Positions 33,972-41,498 of a stretch of 64,000 nucleotides of DNA are shown piece by piece. The stretch comes from DASRDR01 sp035550795. GTDB taxonomy: Bacteria > Methylomirabilota > Methylomirabilia > Rokubacteriales > DASRDR01. The first letter of the stretch is position 1. Every line of letters begins with the position of its first letter. The notes under the pieces were generated by a model. That model saw only the letters and a list, made by a program, of their open reading frames with translations, searched no databases and was not told the origin of the DNA. The translations under genes and the position numbers were made by a program. Location of the stretch: NCBI GenBank assembly GCA_035550795.1, contig DASZOL010000052.1:62001-126000 (forward strand), in the 5' to 3' direction.

Positions 33972-35861
33972 TCAACGTCCCTTGCCGAGACGCCGCTCGT
34001 GCAGCGGCCTGAATATTCCTCGACGGGCGCGCAGGACACCGTCGCCCGAGCCGTCGGTGCTCCAGAACGGCGCCCCGCCCTTCTCCACGAAGTCGGCCAG
34101 CTCCGTCTCGCGCGCGTCGTTGAGCAGTCGCTTCCGGATCACGTAGCGCACGCTTCCGTGTGGATCGAGCAGCACCGTCGCCCCCCCGTACACCTCGACC
34201 GGTCGACGGTGCCCCGGGGGCACGCGGACGACGCGCTGGGTGATCTCGGCGACCGTGTCGAACACCACCTCGTGGTTAGGACCGATGCGGTGGGTCGACC
34301 GGACCGATTCCACCGTGGGCGGATCGACCGCGCGGACCGCCGCCCTCACGTCGGGGTCTTGCGGATCGAGAAGGCCGAACACCTCGCGGAAGCGCGGGTC
34401 GGTGACCAGCCGCCCGACCTCCGCCGCCTGGCGGCGAAGCTCCGCGCGGGCGGGCGGGCGCCCCGGATCCCCCTCGAAGGCCAGCTCGGCGAACGAGAGC
34501 GCCGGCACCCGCGGTACCACGCGCTCGGGGCTCGCCCACAGGAGCGAATCCTCCCCGAGGTTCGGGACGTGCTCGGGATAGATCCGTCGGCGTCGGAACG
34601 CGTCAATCCACGCCTCGCGGTAGCCGTAGGGATCCTCGGGGACAAGGTTGTAGTCGGCCGTGATCACGGCGCGCAGGAAGTCGCCGAAGCGGATGTCCAC
34701 CGGCGGGCAGTAGTCCAGCGCGCGGATGCAGATGTTCAGGAACTGCCCGGCCAGCTCGCGCGCGAGATCGACGTAGAGGTCGAGGAGCGCCGAAGGAAGC
34801 TCGGCGTCCGGAGGGCGGACTCCCGAGCCCCCGGTCGCGAGAAGCAGATAGCGTCGCTTCTTTCGGTCGAAGATGCGCGTGAACGCCTCGTAGATCGCCG
34901 CCGCCAGCACGCGCCCGCGCTCGTGCTCCTCCTCGTAGTCCGTGTACGGCTTCGGGTCCTCCCCGGGATGCGCGATGTCGCTCACCAGGCGGATCGGTCC
35001 CATCTCGCCGCTCGTCTCGCCGAACTGCACGCCGATCGCGGTCAGGGCGGGGACGTCCAGCGCTCCGCGCGATTCGGCCAACACGCGCCGGACCACCTCG
35101 GCGTGCGAGAAGCGATGCAGCACGGCCACGATGTCCGCGAAGCCCTCGTGGAACGCCGCCACGTCGGGATGGGTGGCGAGCGTGAAGTGCGCGCGCAGCC
35201 CGTCGAGCAGCGCGTGCGTGCACTCGTGGGCCACGATGTCGTGGGACAGGCTGGTGAACACGTACCCGCCCGGGAGGTTGCGGCCGGCCACCGCCCGCTC
35301 GGCGTGGTAGTAGCCGAAGAGCAGCGCTCCCTCCTCCGGATCGTAGTACGCGTTCTGCTCGCGGCGATGGAACGGCCGGATCTTCAGCCGGAGCGGACGG
35401 TCGTCGGGATCGCCCTCGTCGTCCTCGTCGGCCACGAATCCCCACGCCACCGTGCGTCCCAGCGCCATGCGGAAGCGCTGGTACACGCTGCTGCAGACGG
35501 CGTAGGTCATCTGCATGTGGAATTGCGGGCGCGATTGGGTGGGCTCGAGCCCGGCCGCCAGCATCAGGGCCGGGCTCTCGAGGTCCACCGGGACGTGCAC
35601 GCGCCCCTCGGTCGCGTCGGTCCCCTCGACCTCGAGCAGGTGACCCACGGGCCCCGGCAGGAGCGGCTCGTACGGTACCCGAACCTCCGCCACGTTCCCG
35701 AGCAGCCGGGAAGCGGACGGATCCAGCGCAAAGATGCGGAGCGGGCGCGACACCGGGTCACCAGCCTGGCGCTCGTAGGGCACCACGCGGGCGGCACGCT
35801 CTACGCGGGGACCGAACCAGAAGGTCGCGCCGGGGTCCCGGCGGCGGGTGCGGCGCGCCAT
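33972..35861 (-). CDS. M4-like (thermolysin-type) zinc metallopeptidase
   Basis: Product of 629 residues. The zinc motif is VAHECTHALLDG (His212, Glu213, His216), and the third ligand Glu239 lies in AFHEGFADIVAVLH, the gluzincin arrangement HExxH plus ExxxD. A flexible acidic stretch DEDDEGDPDDRPLR precedes it. There is no signal or pro-peptide typical of secreted M4 enzymes, so it matches the cytosolic M4-like branch. The C-terminal about 200 residues contain beta-rich segments (EVVFDTVAEITQRVVRVPPG) of unknown role. The ATG is 2 bases after the stop of the amidase-caspase gene, implying translational coupling and a joint function. Confidence 0.85.
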   Translation of the reverse strand: MARRTRRRDPGATFWFGPRVERAARVVPYERQAGDPVSRPLRIFALDPSASRLLGNVAEVRVPYEPLLPGPVGHLLEVEGTDATEGRVHVPVDLESPALMLAAGLEPTQSRPQFHMQMTYAVCSSVYQRFRMALGRTVAWGFVADEDDEGDPDDRPLRLKIRPFHRREQNAYYDPEEGALLFGYYHAERAVAGRNLPGGYVFTSLSHDIVAHECTHALLDGLRAHFTLATHPDVAAFHEGFADIVAVLHRFSHAEVVRRVLAESRGALDVPALTAIGVQFGETSGEMGPIRLVSDIAHPGEDPKPYTDYEEEHERGRVLAAAIYEAFTRIFDRKKRRYLLLATGGSGVRPPDAELPSALLDLYVDLARELAGQFLNICIRALDYCPPVDIRFGDFLRAVITADYNLVPEDPYGYREAWIDAFRRRRIYPEHVPNLGEDSLLWASPERVVPRVPALSFAELAFEGDPGRPPARAELRRQAAEVGRLVTDPRFREVFGLLDPQDPDVRAAVRAVDPPTVESVRSTHRIGPNHEVVFDTVAEITQRVVRVPPGHRRPVEVYGGATVLLDPHGSVRYVIRKRLLNDARETELADFVEKGGAPFWSTDGSGDGVLRARRGIFRPLHERRLGKGR

Positions 35862-35863
35862 GG

Positions 35864-38704
35864 TCAGAATGGACGCAGAAGCCGGAGGGCGCGCGACGCG
35901 TCAGCACAGTTGAGCTGCGGCTCCTGCCGGGCTCCGCTGCCGAACGCGCGCAGGATGCGGGCGTGAAACTCCGCGTAGCTCTCGTCAGGAACGCGGTCGC
36001 TCAGGAGCTCCGTCACCAGGCGCGTGAAGTCGCCTTGGCCGTCGCTCTCGAACGCGACCTGGTCGGCGCGACAGGCCGTGAACACCATCTCCCGCATGTC
36101 CGGCAGGACGCCGCCCAGCGCCCGCCGGCCCGAGCGGCCGCGCCCCACCGGCCGCCCCTTGCGGAAGGCGCGGTGCGCGTCGATCATGGCGTCCGTCGCG
36201 CGCAGGTAGCGCTTGCGCGCGGGGCCGCCGCGCACGCCCGCCGCCGCGGCCACGGGGCCGGGGCGCACCAGTCGCGTGACGGTCCCCGAGTGGCAGCAGT
36301 CGAAGAAGCACGTGAGGTTGACGCCATCGGGGACCCTCGTCAGCACCTCGCGCAGGTCGTCGTCGATCAGGAAGCGCCCCTGATCGAGATCGACGGGGCA
36401 CAGGGCCTCGTCCTCGCTGTCGTCCTCGTCACCGTCCACGTCCGGCAGATGCGTGCCATGGCCCGAGTACTGGAAGACGACGACGTCCCCGGGCCGCCGA
36501 CCCTGGATGAGCTTGTCGAGCGCCGCCAGCATGCCGTCGCGCGTCGCCTCGCCGTTCGTCAGAAGCTGGACGTCCGTGAATCCGGCCCGCTCGAGCGTCC
36601 GCTTCCATCGCGTCGCGTCGTTCACGCACCCCTCCAGCGGCGCGCTGGCGTACTCGTCGATCCCGACGCACAGTGCGACGCGCGCTCCGGTTCCCTCGAG
36701 GGGCCCGCCCGGAGCCGTTGCCGGCGAGGCTTCGTCGGCCACCCCCGGGCTGACCGCGGCGGCAGCGCTCGGGGCGCCGCCGACCCGCGTCACCCACTGG
36801 AGCTCCGGGGGCCATGCGTCCTCGTCGAGCGACCGGCTCCGCGCGTCGGGGGTGAACGCCTCGATCGAGTCCAGGTCGCCCACTCCGAGCACGCGGCGTA
36901 CGATGCTGTGCATGGTGGGAACGTCCTCGTCGAAGCCGCCATGGGTGGACGAGCGCGACGCGTGCCGTCCCTCGCTGGCCTCGCTCTTCGACCACACCAC
37001 CGTCGCGGCGCCGGCGGCCGGTGTTCCCAGCCCGAAGAGCGCTCGACACGCCGCATTGTCCCGCACCGACTCCTCGAGTCCCAGGATGGGCGTCTCCCCG
37101 TTCGGCTCGAGGGCCCGCGAGACGAGATAGAGAAGCGACTTCCGGTAGATGCCGGCGACGCTGTCACGACGCTCCCAGTCGCGCGCCATCGTGTACATGG
37201 TCAAGGCTGCGATGGCGTTGCCCTTGCCCACCTGGGGTCCCAGCCGCTCGAGAAAGCTGTCCAGCCGCACCGCCGGCGCCAGCAGCTGCAGCGTCTCGAA
37301 GCGCGCGACGCCCGCGGTGAGCGCGGCGGGAACGAAGTGCGAGTGGAAGATCGAGCCCGCACTGTGTCCGACCGCGTGCACCTGCACGCTGGCGCCGTGG
37401 GCGCCGCAGAACCTCGCGAGCCGCTCCGCGACATACCGGGCCCCGCCGCCAGGCTCCGACGCCCGCGACGCGCTCCACTTCATTCCCCCCCACACCTTCT
37501 CGCCCCCCAGCGCCCGCGCGGCCACCTCCACCAGGGGATCGCTGGTCCAGTCGAAGGGATCGCGGGAGAGGGCGCCGGGCATGCGCGCCGCCGCCTGCTT
37601 CAGGAGCTGTGCGATCGTGGGACCGAGCCCCGTCTCCCACACGAAGTGGATCGGATAGACGCCGTTGCGCCGCCACCAGTCCACCTGACGTGCCGCGATG
37701 CCCAGCCCGGCAGCCTCGCTCACCAGTCCCCCATGGGCGAAGATGACGAGACGGAGCGGGTGTCCCGCCTGCTTCGCCTGATCCAGCGCCTGCGTCATGT
37801 GCTCGTCGAACATCGCGTCCACGTCGGCCCGGCTAGTCTGGAAGATGCCGGATGACGAGAAGACCCCCTGCGTGAGATTGACGACGTGCCGGCGGAGAAG
37901 GCCGAACATCGCGGGATCGAGGGGCGCGTCCCCGCCGCGCACGGCCACCGGCGCTCGCTCCACCCCCCCTCCGTCCCACTCGATCCTCGCCGCACGCATT
38001 CCCTCGGCGTGGTCGTCCTCGGCGGACTCCGCGGAGAGCTTGGCCCGGGCCCGCTCGCGCATCGCGAGCATCGCCGAGGCGACGGCGTCCTCGGCGTCGC
38101 CGAACGGCGACCGCTCCTCGTCCTTCCGGGCCGCCGCGCCCCGGCCCCGCACCGCCCGGCGCCGGGTCGAGGCCGGGGCGGCAGCGTGGGCACCGCGGCA
38201 AGCCTCGACGAACCCCGCGAACTCGATGCCCTGGCCGGGGCAGGTCTTCGGGGAGCCGAGGTCTCGATGGAAGCGCAACGTCTCGGGACCCAGCCCGTGG
38301 CGGCGCTGGATGGCGACGATCACGCCGATGACTGACTCGCGCTGCTTCCCTTCGAGACGGTCCTGTCCCGCGTCGAAGTCGCCGATGATCTCGAACATGA
38401 AGGGACCGGCAAGCGAGTTGCCATTGTGCCCCACCGAGCTCGCCGGCGGCAGGTCCCAGCTCCGCCCGGTCCAGATCGTCCCGTCTGGCGCGATGGTAGC
38501 GTGCTGCGCGATGTCGCTCCACCCCTTCTCCTGCGTGTGGTAGCGCCACATGCCGACGATGGTGGCGTGCCCGGCGTAGTCACGATGGCGAGGGCGCCAC
38601 GTGTGGTGCATGTGTAGGGCCGTGATGCGACGCGAAAAGGTGTAGCGTGCGGCGAGCTCCTCGAACTCGGCCAGCGTGAGCGGGATGAAGCGGGGTGTGG
38701 GCAT
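35864..38704 (-). CDS. PGRP-type amidase - alpha/beta hydrolase - metacaspase fusion
   Basis: A 946-residue three-domain protein. Residues about 1-170 resemble N-acetylmuramoyl-L-alanine amidase/PGRP (ALHMHHTWRPRHRDYAGHAT, FMFEIIGDFDAGQDRLEG, ETLRFHRDLGSPKTCPGQG). Residues about 250-620 form an alpha/beta hydrolase with elbow AVGHSAGS (Ser448). Residues about 670-946 are a type-I metacaspase-like C14 peptidase (VALCVGIDEYASAPLEGCVN, QYSGHGTHLPDVDGDEDDSE with His749, FFDCCHSGT with Cys804). No signal peptide is seen. A GGAGGAG site precedes the ATG. I do not know this architecture from any described protein. Cell-wall, lipid and protein targets in one chain suggest an effector or lysis function. 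It is the first gene of the M4-like and FN3 transcript. Confidence 0.88.
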   Translation of the reverse strand: MPTPRFIPLTLAEFEELAARYTFSRRITALHMHHTWRPRHRDYAGHATIVGMWRYHTQEKGWSDIAQHATIAPDGTIWTGRSWDLPPASSVGHNGNSLAGPFMFEIIGDFDAGQDRLEGKQRESVIGVIVAIQRRHGLGPETLRFHRDLGSPKTCPGQGIEFAGFVEACRGAHAAAPASTRRRAVRGRGAAARKDEERSPFGDAEDAVASAMLAMRERARAKLSAESAEDDHAEGMRAARIEWDGGGVERAPVAVRGGDAPLDPAMFGLLRRHVVNLTQGVFSSSGIFQTSRADVDAMFDEHMTQALDQAKQAGHPLRLVIFAHGGLVSEAAGLGIAARQVDWWRRNGVYPIHFVWETGLGPTIAQLLKQAAARMPGALSRDPFDWTSDPLVEVAARALGGEKVWGGMKWSASRASEPGGGARYVAERLARFCGAHGASVQVHAVGHSAGSIFHSHFVPAALTAGVARFETLQLLAPAVRLDSFLERLGPQVGKGNAIAALTMYTMARDWERRDSVAGIYRKSLLYLVSRALEPNGETPILGLEESVRDNAACRALFGLGTPAAGAATVVWSKSEASEGRHASRSSTHGGFDEDVPTMHSIVRRVLGVGDLDSIEAFTPDARSRSLDEDAWPPELQWVTRVGGAPSAAAAVSPGVADEASPATAPGGPLEGTGARVALCVGIDEYASAPLEGCVNDATRWKRTLERAGFTDVQLLTNGEATRDGMLAALDKLIQGRRPGDVVVFQYSGHGTHLPDVDGDEDDSEDEALCPVDLDQGRFLIDDDLREVLTRVPDGVNLTCFFDCCHSGTVTRLVRPGPVAAAAGVRGGPARKRYLRATDAMIDAHRAFRKGRPVGRGRSGRRALGGVLPDMREMVFTACRADQVAFESDGQGDFTRLVTELLSDRVPDESYAEFHARILRAFGSGARQEPQLNCADASRALRLLRPF

Positions 38705-39304
38705 GCTAGCTCCTCCCTGCTGCCGCGAGGGCCCACGCGGGCCTGGACGCTGCCACGGCCGCCGATCGAGCGTCGAGGGTGGTTTCCGTATCCGGAGGCC
38801 GTTGGCCGAGGTTCCCTGGCTCGGCCAGTCTCTGGTGGTGGTGGACCGGCGGACCCTGGGCGTGCCCGGAGGCGACGTCGGGGCGGCGGCCCGGGATGAC
38901 GTTCGGCGTGGCCAGCAGAAACCAGCGCTTGCGAGCGGGCATGCCCCTCCTGGCCTGCGGGTCCAGGCTCATCTCGGCGGGAGTCAAGTAGGGCAAGACG
39001 CCTTCGCCGGTGCATGGCCCGTGCCGCTCTCGAACGTGCCCATGAAGGCAGCGGCCATCGACAGTTGGGTCTCGGAGGCCGGGCGGAGTCGCAGGCGTGG
39101 ACTGCACAGTCCACTGTGCAGTGCCGGAGCCTCCGCCGGCCCGTCGCCGGCGAGGCGCCTAATAATTCAGGAGGCTACGCGGACTGCACAGTCCACAGTG
39201 CACCGTTGCACAGTCTAGTGTGCAGTCCCGGCGGCACGGTCGCCGGCGTCTGCAAGTCGGTCAGGTCTCAGCGGAACGGGCTCGCGCGCCACCGGCCCGG
39301 CACC
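38705..39304. other. 600-base intergenic region with repeat element, only doubtful coding
   Basis: It holds the second TGCACAGT repeat (39099-39228). A minus-strand frame from an ATG at about 38972 to a stop at 38706 (MSLDPQARRGMPARKRWFLL, ...AALAAAGRS) could be an 88-residue peptide immediately before the amidase-caspase gene. It has no ribosome site and little codon bias towards its end, so I leave it uncalled. The promoter of the amidase-caspase operon must lie here. Confidence 0.4.
39099..39228. repeat. TGCACAGT-palindrome repeat element, copy B
   Basis: Three units are visible. ctgcacagtccactgtgcag (39102-39121) is a perfect 9-base inverted repeat with a 2-base spacer. The second is ggactgcacagtccacagtg (39181-39200), and the third ttgcacagtctagtgtgcag (39206-39225). 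The first and last units are inverted repeats of each other, 19 of 23 matching. The third is nearly identical (19 of 20) to the opening unit of copy A at 27891. The interior ggcgaggcgcct...gctacg parallels copy A. The two copies bracket about 11 kb of hydrolase genes in direct orientation. Confidence 0.65.
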
Positions 39305-40150
39305 TTACCGTTTGTCCCTTCCCGCGGCGTAATGACCTCGCGTGCCCCGAAGCTCGGAGAGGAATCGGCCGGCCGCCGCCTGCTGCGCGTCGACAGCCTC
39401 GTCAAAGCTCAGGGCCGGAGGGCCCGAGAGCAGCTGGAAATGGCCGAACCGGTCCCGGCCCCGCGCCAGCACGGCGGTGGGCGGCTCGCCGTCGATCTGC
39501 CGGGTCTGTGGCGTCGTGAAGCGGGGCGCGAAGCCGATCCGCGATCGATCCGACGGGTTTGCATTCGAACCGTGGATGATGTTGACATGGTGGAGCGACA
39601 TCTCTCCGGCCCGCAGGACGACGTCGACGGCATCCGCCTCGTCGACGGCCACCTCGATCTCCTGGCCCCGGCTCAGCCGGTTGTCGGGCGCGTACGTGTC
39701 CCGGTGCGGCAGGATGGGCCGACGGTGCGAGCCCGGAACCACGCGCATGCAGCCGGTCTCGACGGTGCTGTCCGTCAGGGCCAGCCAGGCGGTCGTGACC
39801 TTGGTCGAGTCCAGGCCCCAGTAGGTGCCGTCCTGGTGCCACGAGATGAATCCGGGGTCCCGCGGGTACTTGGGGAAGATGGACACCGTCCAGACGAGGA
39901 TGTCCGGCCCGAGCACGTCCTCCACAGCGTCCAGGAGCACCGGGTGGGTCGCGAGCTCGTAGGCCCAGCGGAAGTAGAGCTGGGTGTGCCCCAGCGCCTG
40001 CGCGACCGGCCGTCCCCCGAGACGGGCAGCCAACTCGTCGAAGGCCGCCCGAAAGCGCGCCGTCTCGTCGGGCACCAGGACCGGGATCGGGAAGAGAATC
40101 CCGTCCCGCTGGTAGCGCTCGACCTGCGCCGTTGTCAGGAGCTTGCCCAT
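39305..40150 (-). CDS. Phytanoyl-CoA dioxygenase family Fe(II)/2-oxoglutarate oxygenase
   Basis: Product of 281 residues, usual PhyH length. The iron-binding HxD motif is ISWHQDGTYWGLDS. The distal His is in EMSLHHVNIIHGSNAN, and the 2-oxoglutarate-binding Arg follows in SRIGFAPRFTTP. It hydroxylates an unknown substrate. The family includes PhnY, which converts 2-aminoethylphosphonate to its 1-hydroxy form. With a PbfA-like lyase and PhnX encoded about 11-14 kb away, such a role is possible but unproven. It lies 13 bases after the hydratase gene on the same strand, so the pair may act on one substrate. Confidence 0.88.
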   Translation of the reverse strand: MGKLLTTAQVERYQRDGILFPIPVLVPDETARFRAAFDELAARLGGRPVAQALGHTQLYFRWAYELATHPVLLDAVEDVLGPDILVWTVSIFPKYPRDPGFISWHQDGTYWGLDSTKVTTAWLALTDSTVETGCMRVVPGSHRRPILPHRDTYAPDNRLSRGQEIEVAVDEADAVDVVLRAGEMSLHHVNIIHGSNANPSDRSRIGFAPRFTTPQTRQIDGEPPTAVLARGRDRFGHFQLLSGPPALSFDEAVDAQQAAAGRFLSELRGTRGHYAAGRDKR

Positions 40151-40163
40151 GTCGTCCTCCTCC

Positions 40164-40910
40164 TCACACGAACCGAGCGCTCACCGACCCGAGGCGGGTG
40201 AAGCGCGCCGTCACGACGTCCCCGGCCTTCGGGCGCAGGAGCGCCGAGATAGACCCGCTCATCACGAGATCCCCGGCCCGCAGCTCCAGGTCCCGCGCTC
40301 CGAGGTGGTTGGCGAGCCAGGCCAGCGAGTTCAAGGGATTTCCCAGCACCTCCGCGGCCGTGTTCGTCGCCATCACCTGCCCGCTCATCTCGTAGACGAC
40401 GCCCTCGACCGAAAGGTCGAGCCCGACGACGGGCGTCAGGGGCTGGCCGAGCACAATCGCGTTGCCGTAGACGCCGTCCGCGACGAGGTCGCCGGCTGTA
40501 GGCTTGCCGTCCCAGCGGAACTCCACCAGCTCCAGGGCGGGAAGCGCGCCCTCGACCGCCAGCAGTGCCGCCGCCGGCGTCACGCCCGGCCCCGCGAGAT
40601 CCCGCTTGAGGAGGAAGGCGAGCTCCACCTCCACGGCAAGCTCCGCGAATCGCGACAGCGGCACCGGGCCACCCGTCGCGTAGACGCCCTCGCCGAGCAG
40701 GAAACCCGACACGGGGTGGTCGATTCCCATTGCCTCCTGGGAGATCCGGCCGGTCAGACCGGCCTTCCACCCGATGACCCGCTCGCCGCGGGCGACGAGC
40801 GCCTGCCGCAGCTCGTCCTGGATGCGGTAGGCCGCGTCGAGCGCGATGGATGGCGATGGCAGCGGCGCTTTCCGGTGGGTGCGGCGCGTCTCCAGCAGGC
40901 GATCGAGCAT
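40164..40910 (-). CDS. 2-keto-4-pentenoate hydratase family protein
   Basis: Product of 248 residues of the MhpD/DmpH/fumarylacetoacetase-like group. Conserved motifs are AYRIQDELRQALVARGERVI, GWKAGLTG, VEVELAFLLKRDL, ALELVEFRW, and GSISALLRPKAGD. These enzymes add water to 2-hydroxypenta-2,4-dienoate in meta-cleavage pathways, or decarboxylate related oxo-acids, using Mg2+ or Mn2+. No other meta-cleavage genes are nearby. I chose the ATG at 40910; upstream in-frame ATGs add 17-29 residues. GGAGG is present but somewhat distant. It is probably co-transcribed with the PhyH gene downstream. Confidence 0.85.
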   Translation of the reverse strand: MLDRLLETRRTHRKAPLPSPSIALDAAYRIQDELRQALVARGERVIGWKAGLTGRISQEAMGIDHPVSGFLLGEGVYATGGPVPLSRFAELAVEVELAFLLKRDLAGPGVTPAAALLAVEGALPALELVEFRWDGKPTAGDLVADGVYGNAIVLGQPLTPVVGLDLSVEGVVYEMSGQVMATNTAAEVLGNPLNSLAWLANHLGARDLELRAGDLVMSGSISALLRPKAGDVVTARFTRLGSVSARFV

Positions 40911-41066
40911 GACGATGTCCGGCCTCCTTGACCTGAGTGGCTGGGGCATGCGCCCGAGCACCTCTCCGACGATAGAGGCTCGGCCGTCCCTCGACAAGGC
41001 ACCCCCGGAAGCGCGGGGACGTGCAGGGCGACGGACGCGGCGGGCACGCGTCTCCCCAACGAGAGC

Positions 41067-41498
41067 CTATCCCGCGGACCTCCCCGCCCACGCCCGGATC
41101 GATCGCCGGTAGCCCTCGGGCATCACCAGCGCCGCCAGGCCATCGAGCGGAGCGAGCCGAGCGTCGCGGTGCTCGGCGGTCCACCGGATCTCGTCGAAGG
41201 GCTCGGCGTGACAGCCGTAGGTCACGATCACCACCTCGGTATCCGGCACGTCGGGCTCGATCCGGTAGATCCACACGTCGAGGAGCGGGCCCGGCGTCAC
41301 GCGAACGCCCAGCTCTTCGCGGATCTCCCGCACGAGGCACGCCTCGGGCGTCTCCCCCCGCTCGAGCTTCCCGCCCGGCAGCTCCCATTCGCCGCGCTCG
41401 TTCTCCAGGACGGCGACCCGCCGGCCGGCGCGCGACGCCGCCGGCCCGGCGAGCACCACTCCCTTGATCGAGACGGGGAATCGCGGGACGGGCGTCAC
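41067..41498 (-). CDS. Nudix hydrolase
   Basis: Product of 143 residues. The Nudix box is GGKLERGETPEACLVREIRE followed by ELGV, complete with both catalytic Glu pairs. The N-terminal strand (FPVSIKGVVLAGPAASRAGR) and the following ENERGEWELPGG are typical of MutT-like enzymes, which cleave nucleoside-diphosphate-linked substrates. The GTG start overlaps the permease stop by four bases (GTGA), so it is translated with the upstream ABC transporter. This is unusual company for a Nudix enzyme and suggests a substrate linked to the imported compound. Confidence 0.88.
   Translation of the reverse strand: MTPVPRFPVSIKGVVLAGPAASRAGRRVAVLENERGEWELPGGKLERGETPEACLVREIREELGVRVTPGPLLDVWIYRIEPDVPDTEVVIVTYGCHAEPFDEIRWTAEHRDARLAPLDGLAALVMPEGYRRSIRAWAGRSAG

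Noticed and set aside
27891..39228. CRISPR array or integron attC interpretation of the TGCACAGT repeats
   Set aside because: Only two distant clusters exist with no regular spacers, cas genes or GTTRRRY integron core sites; palindromic units fit operators or short mobile elements better.
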